Assembly (NCBI RefSeq): GCF_000519125.1
Contig: NZ_JAEX01000002.1
Coordinates: 468,124-532,123 of the forward strand
DNA: 64,000 nt
From: Desulfocurvus vexinensis DSM 17965
GTDB lineage: Bacteria > Desulfobacterota > Desulfovibrionia > Desulfovibrionales > Desulfovibrionaceae
Reading direction: 5' to 3'
Shown here: positions 44,335 through 53,813 of the stretch, one piece after another
Position numbering within the stretch: position 1 is the first letter of the stretch
How the letters are laid out: the number at the start of each line of letters is the position of its first letter
Notes under the pieces: model-generated
Told to the model about the DNA's origin: nothing
The model's database searches: none
What the model saw: only the letters and a program-made list of their open reading frames with translations
Position numbers and translations under genes: made by a program

Positions 44335-45196
44335 CTGGTTCAAGGAAGTCCTGGAGCTGGAGCCCGGCTCGAAGGTCTTTTTCCCGCTGGCGCGGCTGTA
44401 CTTCGAGGACGGGAACCACGCCGAGGCCATGAGCACCCTGCGCCAGGGCCTGTCGCGCAATCCGGACCACATCGAGGCCCGCTTCCTGCTGGTGGAGATC
44501 CTCTCCCGCCTGGGCCGCGCCGACGAGGCGGCCCAGGAGGTGCGCACCATCACCGCCATGCTCTCGCGCTATCCGGCCTTCTGGAAGGTCTGGGCCGAGA
44601 GCGCCGCCCCGGCCTCCAAGGATTCGGCCATGGCCCTGTCCTTTCTGGCGGCCAGCTTCCAGGGCGCGGCGCTGTCCTGGTCGCAGGTCATCGAAAAAGG
44701 CCTGGACGCGCTGTTCCGGGGCAACGGCGCGCCCCTGGCCCCCGGGGCCGGGGCCGCAGAGGCGGGCGGGGCGGCCCCGGATGAAGACGCCCAGCCCCAG
44801 CGCCGCCGCAAGGCCGCGCCCGCAAAGCGCGCCGCCGATGCCGACGCGACCATCCGCACCCGGACCATGGCCGACCTGCTGGCCGACCAGGGCGATTTCC
44901 AGGGCGCGCTGGACATCTATACCGAGCTGGCCGACAAGGCCGCAGGCCATGAGGCCGACGAGCTGGAAGCGCTCATCGAGAAGATGCGCCTGAAGCTGCG
45001 CCGGGGCCCCGGGGCCGACGCTCCGGACGCCGCCGCCCTGCGGGACGGCGCAGACCAGGACGACCTGCCGGACGAGGGCCCGGACCAGGACGAGGACCGC
45101 GCCACGGCGCCCTCCGGCGGCCTGCCCGGCAAGGACAAGCTCCTGGAAACTCTGGAAGCCCTGGCCGAGCGCCTGGAGGCCCGGGCGGCCCACTAG
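44318..45196 (+). CDS. TPR-repeat protein
   Basis: A 292-residue protein with tetratricopeptide helices at the N-terminus ([40 protein letters not shown]) and again near residue 190 ([20 protein letters not shown]). Between them is an Ala/Pro/Lys-rich linker, and the C-terminus is acidic. TPR proteins are scaffolds, and neighbours of FtsB and pilus ATPases suggest an envelope complex. Either of two consecutive ATG codons (44318, 44321) could be used. Translation is coupled to the FtsB-like gene. Confidence 0.82.
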   Translation: MMTKINWFKEVLELEPGSKVFFPLARLYFEDGNHAEAMSTLRQGLSRNPDHIEARFLLVEILSRLGRADEAAQEVRTITAMLSRYPAFWKVWAESAAPASKDSAMALSFLAASFQGAALSWSQVIEKGLDALFRGNGAPLAPGAGAAEAGGAAPDEDAQPQRRRKAAPAKRAADADATIRTRTMADLLADQGDFQGALDIYTELADKAAGHEADELEALIEKMRLKLRRGPGADAPDAAALRDGADQDDLPDEGPDQDEDRATAPSGGLPGKDKLLETLEALAERLEARAAH

Positions 45197-45351
45197 GCCG
45201 CGTGGCCTCGCGCCCGGCGCTGCACGAGCGGGCCGCGGGCGGCTGCGGGCCAAGTTTCCCTTGCTGAATTGCCCAGACTTTGGCACACCTGCGGGGAGCC
45301 GCCGCCGCGCGGCCCGTTGCCCTGCACCACGCCCAGACGAGGGGTTGGAAC

Positions 45352-46161
45352 TTGAAACGCTTCTTCGCTGTTGTCGCCTTGACCGCCGCCCTGGGCCTGC
45401 TTCCGGGCTGCGAGACCCTGGACAAGACCTGGTCGGCCACCAAGACGACGACCCACAAGTACTACAAGGGCTACCTCAACACCGACCCCAGCATCGACTA
45501 CGAGGCCCGGGACTGGACCTCCAGCGAGGCCAAGCTCGCCGAGCTGTTCGCCCCGGTGGACAAACCCGCCCACACCCTGGCCATCGCCCTCAACCGCCAG
45601 GATGCCTTCCCCGGGGACGCTTGGGTCCAGACCTTGTTCGCCGACTATCCCTGGATGAGCGGGCTGGTGGTGGCGACCCTGGATGGCGAAATCGTCATGC
45701 AGCGCCCCGAGACAGCCCTCAAGCCCCTGAATTTCGCACCGCTGCTGGCCCACGGCGAGGCCCTGGCCGACCGCAGGCTGCGCGCCCATGTGGACATGAC
45801 GCCCCTGGGCCCGGAGGTCTACATGGCCACGGGCATGTTCCGGGGCAACGAGCTGGTGGGCGCCATCATGGTCCATTTCGACATCCGCAACCTCCTGGAA
45901 TTCAGCCCCGAGCCCGGGGCGCTGGTGGTGGTCACCGCCGAGCAGACCCTCTGGGCCGGAGCGGACGACGCCGCCACCCAGGCCGTGCGCGCCCAGCCCT
46001 GGGCCGAGATCCTCGCCGACGAGAGCCATGGCCGCTTCACCGCCGATGGACGGGAATACATCTGGCTGTGCCGCTTCCTGGGCGACCTCAAGCTGGTCTA
46101 CGCCACCGCGGCGGTGGAGGACGAGGAGTCCTCCGGGTTCTCCTTCTTCGGGCTGTTCTAG
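45352..46161 (+). CDS. lipoprotein of unknown function
   Basis: A 269-residue exported lipoprotein. It starts at TTG with AGGGG upstream and reads (M)[19 protein letters not shown], a signal peptide with the lipobox LLPGC. The mature part holds a possible Cache-like sensor fold ([36 protein letters not shown]). It ends in a hydrophobic [10 protein letters not shown]. No enzymatic motif was seen. It lies 155 bases after the TPR gene. Confidence 0.75.
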   Translation: MKRFFAVVALTAALGLLPGCETLDKTWSATKTTTHKYYKGYLNTDPSIDYEARDWTSSEAKLAELFAPVDKPAHTLAIALNRQDAFPGDAWVQTLFADYPWMSGLVVATLDGEIVMQRPETALKPLNFAPLLAHGEALADRRLRAHVDMTPLGPEVYMATGMFRGNELVGAIMVHFDIRNLLEFSPEPGALVVVTAEQTLWAGADDAATQAVRAQPWAEILADESHGRFTADGREYIWLCRFLGDLKLVYATAAVEDEESSGFSFFGLF

Positions 46162-46334
46162 CCCGCTTAGCCGGGCCGTCCTGCCGGGGCGGCCCGCCGC
46201 GTCCGCTCTTTCCTTCTTTTTTCACGCCCCAGGGGGGCGGATTGCCACGTCGGCTTTACTGCCGCCCGGCGCTGGTTTATGACAAGCCGTTGCGCGCGGT
46301 GCGCAACGCGTCGCATCGCCAACGGAGGTCACGC

Positions 46335-47369
46335 ATGCGCCAGGTCACGGTCACCGAGCATCTGCTGCAGCACCAGAAGAAATCCCCCATGGCCACGGGC
46401 CGGTTCACCCTGCTGCTCAACGAGCTGATCCTTTCGGCCAAGCTCATCTCGCGCGAGGTGACCAAGGCCGGGCTGGTGGACGTGCTCGGCTTCACCGGCG
46501 AAACCAACGTCCAGGGCGAGAAGGTGCGCAAGCTCGACGAGTTCGCCAACAACGTGCTCATCCACCGCCTGCGCCGCTCGGGCGTGCTGTGCGCCATGGC
46601 CTCCGAGGAGAACGGCGACCTGATCCAGGTTTCCGGCGACCTGCCCCACGGCGACTACATCCTGATTTTCGACCCCCTGGACGGCTCGTCGAACATCGAT
46701 GTCAACGTGAGCATCGGCACCATCTTTTCCATTTATCGCCGTCCGCTGCACAAGAGCCCCGGGGCGCCCTCCCTGGCCGAGGTGCTCCAGCGCTGCGACA
46801 AGCAGGTGGCCGCCGGGTATTTCATCTACGGCTCCTCGACCATGATGGTCTACACCACGGGCAACGGCGTCCACGGCTTCACCCTGGACCCCAGCGTGGG
46901 CGAATTCCTGCTCTCGCACCCGGACATGAAGATTCCCGAAAGCGGGCGCATCTATTCGGTCAACGAGTCGTACTGGAACTCCTGGGACACGGCGACCCAA
47001 AGCGCCGTCACCCACTTCCGCAATGCGAAAAACGCCCGCGGCAAGCCCTATTCCTCGCGCTACATCGGCTCGCTGGTGGCCGACTTCCACCGCAACCTGC
47101 TCTACGGCGGCATCTTCATGTATCCCGCCCGGCGCGGCGAGGACGGCTCCTACTCGGGCAAGCTGCGCCTGACCTGCGAGGCCGCGCCCATGGCCTTCAT
47201 CGTGGAGCAGGCGGGCGGCATGGCCACCGACGGGGTCAACCGCATCATGGAATACACGCCCACCGAGCTGCACCAGCGGGTGCCGCTGTTCGTGGGCTCG
47301 CTCGAAGACGTGCGCGCGGTGCGCGAGATCATGCTGCGGGGTGGGTGTGACACTGTGCCTGGGCGTTGA
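46335..47369 (+). CDS. fbp: fructose-1,6-bisphosphatase, class 1
   Basis: A 344-residue gluconeogenic enzyme hydrolysing fructose 1,6-bisphosphate. The metal site [20 protein letters not shown] and the phosphate-binding [20 protein letters not shown] are intact, along with ASEENGD and [14 protein letters not shown]. It complements pyruvate carboxylase and the PEP-synthase-like enzyme found elsewhere in the window. ATG after CGGAGGTCACGC. Its end overlaps tsaD by 29 bases. Confidence 0.96.
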   Translation: MRQVTVTEHLLQHQKKSPMATGRFTLLLNELILSAKLISREVTKAGLVDVLGFTGETNVQGEKVRKLDEFANNVLIHRLRRSGVLCAMASEENGDLIQVSGDLPHGDYILIFDPLDGSSNIDVNVSIGTIFSIYRRPLHKSPGAPSLAEVLQRCDKQVAAGYFIYGSSTMMVYTTGNGVHGFTLDPSVGEFLLSHPDMKIPESGRIYSVNESYWNSWDTATQSAVTHFRNAKNARGKPYSSRYIGSLVADFHRNLLYGGIFMYPARRGEDGSYSGKLRLTCEAAPMAFIVEQAGGMATDGVNRIMEYTPTELHQRVPLFVGSLEDVRAVREIMLRGGCDTVPGR

Positions 47370-48489
47370 GACCTCCTGCGACGAAACGGCCCTGGCCCTG
47401 GTGCGCGACGGCCAGCTGCTGGCCCAGCGCATCGCCACCCAGGTCGGGGCCCACGCGGTGTTCGGCGGGGTAGTGCCCGAGCTGGCCTCGCGCGAGCACC
47501 TGCGCGCCCTGGGGCCGCTGCTGGACGGCCTTGTGGCCGACACGGGCGTGGCCTTGGGCGAGCTGGACGCCGTGTGCGTGGCGCGCGGCCCGGGGCTGCT
47601 GGGCAGCCTGCTGGTGGGCATGAGCCTGGCCAAGGGCCTCGTGCTGGCCACGGGCGCGGCCCTGGTGGGCGTGAACCACCTCTGGGCCCACCTGCTGGCC
47701 CCGGCCCTGGAGCGGCCCATGGCCTTCCCGGCCCTGGGGCTGCTCGTTTCCGGCGGGCACACCCAGACCTACCGCATGGACAACCCCGTGGCCTTCACCA
47801 CCCTGGGCCGGACCCTGGACGACGCGGCGGGCGAGGCCTTCGACAAGGCCGCCAAGACCCTGAACCTGCCGTACCCCGGCGGGCGGTTCATCGACGTGCT
47901 CGGCCAGCTGGCCGAGGCGGACCCGGCGCTCTTCCCCCGGCCCTACGTGGCCAACGACAACCTGGACTTCAGCTTCTCGGGCCTGAAGACGGCCATGGTC
48001 AACCACGTGGCGGCCAACCCGGACCTGCGCGCCCCGGCCCTGGTGGACGACCTGGACGCTTTGGTGGCGGCGCTACGCGCCCGGGGCGCCCTGGAGCCCC
48101 TGGCCCGGGCCTGCGCCTCGTACAACCTGGCCGTGGCCGACACGCTACGCATCAAGACCGCCCGTGCCCTGGACGCCAGCCCGGGGGTGCGCTCCCTGGT
48201 GGTCGCGGGGGGCGTGGCGGCCAACGGCATGGTCCGCGCGGCCATGACCGCCCTGGCCCGCGAGCGCGGGCTGGACATCGTGCTGCCGTCCCTGGCGCTG
48301 TGCACCGACAACGCGGCCATGATCGCCCTGGCCGGGGAGTATCTCTTCAAGGCCGGATACCGCCACGGGCTGGACCTGGAGGCCGTGCCCCGGGGCCGGA
48401 GCATCCCCTGGGACTACCTGCAAGGGGCGCCTGGCCAGGCCCGGGCCGGTGGCGATTGGACTCTTGACACCCGGACGGGGCGCCCTTAG
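47341..48489 (+). CDS. tsaD: tRNA t6A threonylcarbamoyltransferase subunit TsaD
   Basis: A 382-residue ASKHA protein that transfers threonylcarbamoyl to A37 of ANN-decoding tRNAs, with TsaB and TsaE. Motifs are [10 protein letters not shown], the metal ligands in [36 protein letters not shown] and the late [12 protein letters not shown]. Lengths of 335-365 are usual; the C-terminal 25 or so residues are extra. The start is GTG 47341 (or GTG 47347), inside the end of fbp. Confidence 0.95.
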   Translation: MGVTLCLGVETSCDETALALVRDGQLLAQRIATQVGAHAVFGGVVPELASREHLRALGPLLDGLVADTGVALGELDAVCVARGPGLLGSLLVGMSLAKGLVLATGAALVGVNHLWAHLLAPALERPMAFPALGLLVSGGHTQTYRMDNPVAFTTLGRTLDDAAGEAFDKAAKTLNLPYPGGRFIDVLGQLAEADPALFPRPYVANDNLDFSFSGLKTAMVNHVAANPDLRAPALVDDLDALVAALRARGALEPLARACASYNLAVADTLRIKTARALDASPGVRSLVVAGGVAANGMVRAAMTALARERGLDIVLPSLALCTDNAAMIALAGEYLFKAGYRHGLDLEAVPRGRSIPWDYLQGAPGQARAGGDWTLDTRTGRP

Positions 48490-48492
48490 GGT
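48464..48492 (+). promoter_or_regulatory. sigma-70 promoter of trxA, inside the end of tsaD
   Basis: TTGACA at 48464-48469, a 17-base spacer and TAGGGT at 48487-48492, about 117 bases before trxA. Confidence 0.6.
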
Positions 48493-48608
48493 TGAGAGAC
48501 TCAGGCAAGGTTTTGCGGGCGGGCCCCGGGAGCTTTGCAGGGGGCGAATTTTTTTGCTGCCGCTTCCGGCGGACGGTGGAACCGGTAAGAACGACAAAGG
48601 AGTACGAT

Positions 48609-48926
48609 ATGGCTTTGCAGGTTTCCGACGGCAATTTCGAGTCCGAAGTGTTGCAGTGCGATCTGCCCGTGCTGGTGGATTTCTGGGCTCCGTGGTGCGG
48701 CCCCTGCAGGGCCATGGGCCCGGTCGTGGACGAGCTGGCCACCGAGTTCGCCGGGCAGGTCAAGGTCGCCAAGATGAACGTGGACGAGAACCAGGCCACC
48801 CCCAGCAAGTACGGCATCCGCGCCATCCCGACCCTCATTCTCTACAAGAACGGCGAGGTCGTGGAGCAGGTCACGGGCGCCGTGTCCAAGAGCAGCATCA
48901 AGGAAATGCTCAGTTCCAAGCTGTAG
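48609..48926 (+). CDS. trxA: thioredoxin
   Basis: A 105-residue classical thioredoxin, a cytoplasmic disulfide reductant. The active site is FWAPWCGPCRAM and the conserved cis-proline loop is IRAIPTLILYKNGE. Length and motifs match TrxA exactly. ATG after AAAGGAGTACGAT. It has its own promoter and terminator. Its reductase partner could be the atypical TrxR-like protein at 6273 or another gene outside the window. Confidence 0.97.
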   Translation: MALQVSDGNFESEVLQCDLPVLVDFWAPWCGPCRAMGPVVDELATEFAGQVKVAKMNVDENQATPSKYGIRAIPTLILYKNGEVVEQVTGAVSKSSIKEMLSSKL

Positions 48927-48949
48927 GTCGGCTCCGGTTCTGTTTTCCC

Positions 48950-48984
48950 GGGCGGCACCGGCGCCAGCCGGGCCGCCCTTTTTT
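48950..48984 (+). terminator. intrinsic terminator of trxA
   Basis: GGGCGGC (48950-48956) pairs with GCCGCCC (48972-48978) around an inner CGGC/GCCG stem, followed by T6. Confidence 0.85.
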
Positions 48985-49034
48985 CATGTGGCGGCAAAGG
49001 GTTGCCCGTGGCCGGGGGCGGTTTTTTTCCGGGC

Positions 49035-49064
49035 TTGACCGCAAGGCCACTGGTTGGGTACGAA
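49035..49064 (+). promoter_or_regulatory. possible promoter of bamD
   Basis: TTGACC at 49035-49040, an 18-base spacer and TACGAA at 49059-49064, about 90 bases before bamD. Confidence 0.4.
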
Positions 49065-49152
49065 CCTTTCGGATGAGCTTCGCCCACAGCGCCTGGGCGC
49101 GTCCGTGGACCGGGCATCCCGCCCGGACGGGCAACACCGCGCAACGGTACAC

Positions 49153-49881
49153 ATGAACAGAATCCCTCGCCTCCTGGCCGTGATGGTGATGCTCCTTGGC
49201 CTTTCCGGCTGCGGCTACATCGACTACTTCCTGCTGCCCCCCCCCGAGGACACGGCGCAGGAGCTGTACGAAGCCGGGGCGGAGGCCATGCAGGACAAGG
49301 ACTACATGCAGGCCGCGGAGTACTTCCAGCGCCTCAAGGACCGCTATCCCTTCAGCCCCTATACGGCCCGGGCCGAGATCGGCCTGGGCGACGCCTACTT
49401 CCTGGCCGAGCAGTATATCCCCGCTTCCGACGCCTACGTGGAGTTCGAGGCGCGGCACCCGCGCCACGAGATGATCGAGTACGTGCTCTTCCAGATCGGC
49501 ATGGCCAACTACAAGAGCGCCACGGCCATCGACCGGCCCATGGACCGCATCGACTCGGCCATCGAATATTTCCGGCGCGTGGTCGAGGAGTACCCCGACG
49601 GCAAGTACGCGCCCCAGGCCCGGGACTACATCGTCGAGTGCCGCCGCAAGCACGCCGAGCACGAGATCTTCGTGGCCGACTTCTACTGGAACCTCGAGCG
49701 CTACGGCGCCGCCTGGACCCGCTACCGCCACGTGGCCGACAATTACGCCGACCTGCCCGAGGTGGTGGCCTACGCCGAGCAGCGGGCCAAGGTGGCCTAC
49801 CTGCGCCACCAGCAGGGCGCGTCCGACAAGGAACGCGAACGCGAACAGGGCAGCTGGAAGCAGTGGTTCGAGTGGCTGTAG
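49153..49881 (+). CDS. bamD: outer membrane assembly lipoprotein BamD
   Basis: A 242-residue lipoprotein of the BAM complex, which inserts beta-barrel proteins in the outer membrane. The signal MNRIPRLLAVMVMLLGLSGC ends in the lipobox LSGC. TPR repeats follow: ELYEAGAEAMQDKDYMQAAE, then YFQRLKDRYPFSPYTARAEI and YIPASDAYVEFEARHPRHE. Length and layout match the YfiO/ComL family. Only weak ribosome-binding sequence is seen before the ATG. Confidence 0.94.
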   Translation: MNRIPRLLAVMVMLLGLSGCGYIDYFLLPPPEDTAQELYEAGAEAMQDKDYMQAAEYFQRLKDRYPFSPYTARAEIGLGDAYFLAEQYIPASDAYVEFEARHPRHEMIEYVLFQIGMANYKSATAIDRPMDRIDSAIEYFRRVVEEYPDGKYAPQARDYIVECRRKHAEHEIFVADFYWNLERYGAAWTRYRHVADNYADLPEVVAYAEQRAKVAYLRHQQGASDKEREREQGSWKQWFEWL

Positions 49882-49895
49882 GGTGATGCACCTGG

Positions 49896-49924
49896 AAAAC
49901 GGCCCTCAAAGGGCCGTTTTTTTC
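49896..49924 (+). terminator. intrinsic terminator of bamD
   Basis: AAAACGGCCCT (49896-49906), CAA loop, AGGGCCGTTTT (49910-49920), then more T. Confidence 0.9.
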
Positions 49925-49968
49925 TTGGCGCCCGGCCTGCCGGGCGCCCGGCACGGGGAGGGCAGGGC

Positions 49969-50856
49969 ATGAGCCAAGGATATTTCCCGCGGTGGGCCGA
50001 GGAACTCGCGGTGCCCGACGAGGCGTTCGCCCGGGCCTATGCGGCTCTGGACGGCACGCGCCGCGCCTGGATCAAGAAGACCATCGCCCAGGTCCACGCC
50101 CTGGCGGGGCCCATGGCCGACCCCCTGGGCGAGCACGGCGTGATCCATCGCCAGGGCTTCGCCTCGCGCCTGCGCGTCGCGCCCCGGGACTGCGCGGTGC
50201 TCTTCCTGGACGACTCCTGCGCCTCGGCCCCGCAGGCCGTGGCCGCCGCCGTGCCCATGCTGCTGTCCGGGGTGCCCAACCTGTGCGCCGTGCGCGTGCA
50301 CGCCGGGCCGCCCGCCGCCGACGACGTGCTGGCCGCCCTGGAACTGGCAGGCCTGGAGACGGTCTTCCACCTGGACGAGGCCCAGGCGCGCCAGTTCATG
50401 ACCTTCCTGGTCAACGGCGGCTCGGCAGTGGCGCTGTTCCTCGGCCAGGGCCAGGCCCTGGACGGCTTGCGCACGGCTGCGGGCTACGCCGCCCCGCCCC
50501 TGCGCCTGTGGCGGCCCTTCGCCGTGGAGCGGGTAGGCGTGCTGGCCGGGCCCGGCTGCAACTGGGACTGGCCGACCCTGGCCTGGGTCCACGCCTGCGC
50601 CACGGTGGACGTCTACGGCGCGCGCACGGCCATCCCCGGGCTGCCCCCGGGCGGGCGGCGCAGGCCCGGCGGCCTGCGGGCCCTGCTGGCGGGCGGCTAC
50701 CCGGTGCTCTATGTGCCCGAAGACGCGCTGCCCCAGGCCCTGGAGGCCACGCCCCTGGCCCTGGCCCCCGGGCAGGAGGGCTGCTGGGCCTGGCCCGGGC
50801 TGGACGCGTGGCTGTTCCACGGCCAGAGCCTGGCCTTGTCGGACTGCTCCCGGTAG
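49969..50856 (+). CDS. protein of unknown function
   Basis: A 295-residue cytosolic protein with no signal or membrane segment. The middle part (AVAAAVPMLLSGVPNLCAVR, then EDGLETVFHL-like alternation and GGSAVALFLGQGQ) loosely resembles the nucleotide-binding layer of histidinol or aldehyde dehydrogenases, but no catalytic motif could be confirmed. A conserved-looking CNWDWPTLAWVHACATVDVY lies near residue 198. It sits between the bamD terminator and the EF-G paralogue, 51 bases ahead, and may share its transcript. Confidence 0.75.
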   Translation: MSQGYFPRWAEELAVPDEAFARAYAALDGTRRAWIKKTIAQVHALAGPMADPLGEHGVIHRQGFASRLRVAPRDCAVLFLDDSCASAPQAVAAAVPMLLSGVPNLCAVRVHAGPPAADDVLAALELAGLETVFHLDEAQARQFMTFLVNGGSAVALFLGQGQALDGLRTAAGYAAPPLRLWRPFAVERVGVLAGPGCNWDWPTLAWVHACATVDVYGARTAIPGLPPGGRRRPGGLRALLAGGYPVLYVPEDALPQALEATPLALAPGQEGCWAWPGLDAWLFHGQSLALSDCSR

Positions 50857-50907
50857 CCCGGGCTGCGGCAGCATCACAGCAACCCGGCGCAGCCCAGGGA
50901 GCCAAGC

Positions 50908-52959
50908 ATGTCCAAGAAGGTGGCCATCCCCAAGGATTTCCTGCATTCCTTGCGCAATATCGGCATCATCGCCCACATCGACGCGGGCAAGACCACGCTG
51001 ACCGAGCGCATCCTGTACTACTCCGGACGCATCCACCGCATGGGCGAGGTCCACGACGGCACCGCGACCATGGATTTCATGCCCGAGGAGCAGGAGCGCG
51101 GCATCACCATCGGCTCGGCCTGCACCACCTGCCAGTGGAACGGGGCGACCATCAACCTCATCGACACCCCCGGACACGTGGACTTCACCATCGAGGTGGA
51201 GCGCTCCCTGCGCGTGCTCGACGGGGCGGTGGGCGTGTTCTGCGCCGTGGGCGGGGTGGAGCCGCAGTCCGAGACCGTGTGGCGCCAGTCGGTGAAGTTC
51301 CATGTGCCCAAGCTGGCCTTCGTGAACAAGATGGACCGCCCGGGGGCGGACTTTGCCGCCGTGCTCGACGCCATGCGCGAGCGCCTGGGCGCCGTGCCCC
51401 TGCCGCTCACGGTGCCCGTGGGCTCCGGGCAGGAGTTTGCGGGCGTCATCGACCTGGTGGCCATGCGCCGCCTGCATTTCGACCCCCAGACCCAGGGCGC
51501 CGAAGTCCGCGCCGAGGCCCTGGACGCCGAGGACGAGGCCCTGGCCGCCCCCTGGCGCGAGCGGATGCTCGAGACTCTGGCCGAGGCCGACGAGGCGTTC
51601 CTGGAAGTCTACCTGGGCGGCGGCGACATCGCCGCAGGCGCCATCCGCGAGGCCGTGCGCCGGGCCACTCTGCGCCTGGCCCTGGTGCCGGTGTTCGCGG
51701 GCTCGGCCCTGCGCAACATCGGCGTGCAGCCGCTGCTGGACGGCGTATGCGCCTATCTGCCCAGCCCGGCGGACGTGCCCGGGCAGGAGGGGCTGGACCC
51801 CGCCTCCGGCCAGCGCGTGACCCTGCCGCCCGACCCCCGGGGCCCGCTGGCGGCCCTGGCCTTCAAGGTCAGCATGGACACCGGGCGCAAGGTCGTGCTG
51901 CTGCGCGTGTATTCGGGCATGGTCGAGGCCGGGCAGACGGTGTACAACGTGACCCAGGGGCAGGAGGAGCGCGTGGCGCGCCTGTTCCGCCTGCACGCCG
52001 GGCACAAGGAGAAGGTCGATCACGCCTTCGCGGGCGAGATCGTGGCTGCGGCGGGCATGAAATTTTCGCGCACGGGCGACACCCTGTGCGCGCAGGACCG
52101 CCAGATCGTGCTGGAGCGCATCGACGACTACCGGCCCGTGATCTCCCTGGCCCTGGAGCCGCGCAACGCCGCCGAGGCCGACAGGCTGGAGGAAGTGCTG
52201 CACAAGATGCTCATGGAGGACCCGACCCTGGAGATGCGCCGCGACGAGGGCACGGACCAGCTGCTGCTGTCGGGCATGGGCGAGCTGCATCTGGAGGTCG
52301 TGCTCGAGCGCATCCGCCGCGAATACGGGGTGGACCCGCGCGCGGGCAGGCCGCAGGTGGTTTTCCGCGAGACCGTGCGCAGCGCGGGGCAGGGCGAGGG
52401 CGAATTCGACCGCGAGCTGGGCGAGGTGCCGCATTACGGCTTCGTGGCCGTGGCGGTGGAGCCGCGCCCGCGCGACGCAGGCCGCGACGTGGTCTTCGCC
52501 TTCGACACCGCCTCCTGGCCGGCGGACTGGGTCCAGGCCGTGGCCGACGGGGTGGAGGACAGCCTGCAATCCGGCGTGCTCAAGGGCTACCCGGTGGCCG
52601 ACGTGCGCGTGAGCGTGACGCGGATGGCCCGGGCCGACGGCAAGTCGAGCCCCGTGGGCTACCGCATGGCGGCGGCGGCGGCGGTCAAGGCCGCCCTGGA
52701 GGCCGCCCAGTCCGTGCTGCTGGAGCCGATCATGACCGTGGAGGTCGGCGTGCCGGACGATTTCGTCGGCGATGTCATTGGCCTGCTGGGCTCCAAGGGC
52801 GCCAAGATCGACAACATGTTCGACCGCAGCGGGCACAAGGTCGTGCAGGCCCTGGCGCCGCTGCGTCAGCTGTTCGGGTTCTCCACCGAGCTGCGCTCGG
52901 CCACCCAGGGCCGGGCGGGGCTGGTGATGCAGTTCGCGCGTTTCGATGTTCTCGGATAG
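50908..52959 (+). CDS. elongation factor G paralogue
   Basis: A 683-residue translational GTPase of the EF-G family. G motifs are intact: [48 protein letters not shown] and [11 protein letters not shown]. Domain III ([14 protein letters not shown]) and domain V ([17 protein letters not shown]) are present. The domain IV tip differs: the GSYHxVDSSE loop that reaches the decoding centre in canonical EF-G reads [11 protein letters not shown], so the conserved His is missing. No rpsL, rpsG or tuf is adjacent, as expected for the main fusA. A specialised factor is likely. Confidence 0.9.
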   Translation: MSKKVAIPKDFLHSLRNIGIIAHIDAGKTTLTERILYYSGRIHRMGEVHDGTATMDFMPEEQERGITIGSACTTCQWNGATINLIDTPGHVDFTIEVERSLRVLDGAVGVFCAVGGVEPQSETVWRQSVKFHVPKLAFVNKMDRPGADFAAVLDAMRERLGAVPLPLTVPVGSGQEFAGVIDLVAMRRLHFDPQTQGAEVRAEALDAEDEALAAPWRERMLETLAEADEAFLEVYLGGGDIAAGAIREAVRRATLRLALVPVFAGSALRNIGVQPLLDGVCAYLPSPADVPGQEGLDPASGQRVTLPPDPRGPLAALAFKVSMDTGRKVVLLRVYSGMVEAGQTVYNVTQGQEERVARLFRLHAGHKEKVDHAFAGEIVAAAGMKFSRTGDTLCAQDRQIVLERIDDYRPVISLALEPRNAAEADRLEEVLHKMLMEDPTLEMRRDEGTDQLLLSGMGELHLEVVLERIRREYGVDPRAGRPQVVFRETVRSAGQGEGEFDRELGEVPHYGFVAVAVEPRPRDAGRDVVFAFDTASWPADWVQAVADGVEDSLQSGVLKGYPVADVRVSVTRMARADGKSSPVGYRMAAAAAVKAALEAAQSVLLEPIMTVEVGVPDDFVGDVIGLLGSKGAKIDNMFDRSGHKVVQALAPLRQLFGFSTELRSATQGRAGLVMQFARFDVLG

Positions 52960-52989
52960 TTCCGGGGCTCGGACCCCGAAAGTGAGCCG

Positions 52990-53523
52990 ATGCTGAAGAA
53001 GAACCGCACCAGCTGGCAGCGCCTGCGGCGCTGGTCCAGATACCAGTATCTGCGCGTGATGCGCATCAACGCCACCCCGCATTCCGTGGCCATGGGGCTG
53101 GCCGTGGGCATTTTCGCGGGCTTTCTGCCCATCGTGCCGCTCCAGACGGCGTTGACCATCGCCCTGTGCCTGCCGCTGCGCGGCAACCCCGTGGTGGGTT
53201 TCATGGGCACCTGGATCTCCAACCCGTTCAACTGGGTGCCGTTCTACTATTTCCTGTTCGTCGTGGGCCGGGCCATCGTGCCCTGGGACGTGCCACCCCT
53301 GGAACTGGACCAGTTCGGGGCCATGCTCAAGACATTCAATGTCACGGAATTCATGGATTTCGGCAAGGATCTGCTGGCCAGCTTCAAGGTCATGCTCATC
53401 GCGGGTTGCGTCATGGGCGTCCCGGCCGCGGTGTTGACCTACTACCTGGCGCGCGACGCGGTGATCCGCTACCGCAGGCGCCGCGCCCTGCGCCTGCTGC
53501 GCAAGCGCACCCGCCTGAGCTGA
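52990..53523 (+). CDS. DUF2062 membrane protein
   Basis: A 177-residue inner-membrane protein of the DUF2062 family. Signature SVAMGLAVGIFAGFLPIVPL, with QTALTIALCLPLRGNPVVGF and WISNPFNWVPFYYF, is clear. Two to three spans and highly basic ends (MLKKNRTSWQRLRRWSRYQY; RRRRALRLLRKRTRLS) are visible. Function of the family is not established; it is often found near envelope glycan genes. 30 bases after the EF-G paralogue. Confidence 0.9.
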   Translation: MLKKNRTSWQRLRRWSRYQYLRVMRINATPHSVAMGLAVGIFAGFLPIVPLQTALTIALCLPLRGNPVVGFMGTWISNPFNWVPFYYFLFVVGRAIVPWDVPPLELDQFGAMLKTFNVTEFMDFGKDLLASFKVMLIAGCVMGVPAAVLTYYLARDAVIRYRRRRALRLLRKRTRLS

Positions 53524-53583
53524 CCGCGCGCGGGCGCCTGCGACGCGGCCTGTCGGAGCCCGGGCGCCAGAGCAGGGGACACC

Positions 53584-53704
53584 CCCCGGCCCAAGCGAGC
53601 GGCCCCGGCCCCGGCCCAAGCGAGCGGCCCCGGCCCAAGGCCCCGGCCCAAGCGAGCGGCCCCGGCCCAAGGCCCCGGCCCAAGGGAGCGGCCCCGGCCC
53701 AAGG
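53584..53704. repeat. GC-rich tandem repeat, 32-bp period
   Basis: Three 32-bp units (53609-53640, 53641-53672, 53673-53704) follow a partial 25-bp unit (53584-53608). Each unit is a 19-base CCCCGGCCCAAGCGAGCGG plus a 13-base CCCCGGCCCAAGG; the last has one change (CGAG to GGAG). Units are contiguous with no unique spacers. It lies between DUF2062 and rsmA and encodes nothing convincing. Confidence 0.95.
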
Positions 53705-53813
53705 AGCCCGAAATCCGGGCCCGGCAGGGCACGACAGAGTCTAGACTTTTTCAAGTGTTTCTTTAAGGATTTGATGTGAAAGCATTTCCTGCAATCCGCC
53801 TGCGAGGGGCCCG

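Noticed and set aside
43038..45196. A defence or toxin-antitoxin island in the small unknown genes after pilU
   Set aside because: Composition matches the flanks, one product is FtsB-like and one TPR; no toxin, nuclease or mobile signatures are visible.
53584..53704. CRISPR array
   Set aside because: Units are contiguous without unique spacers and no cas genes are near.
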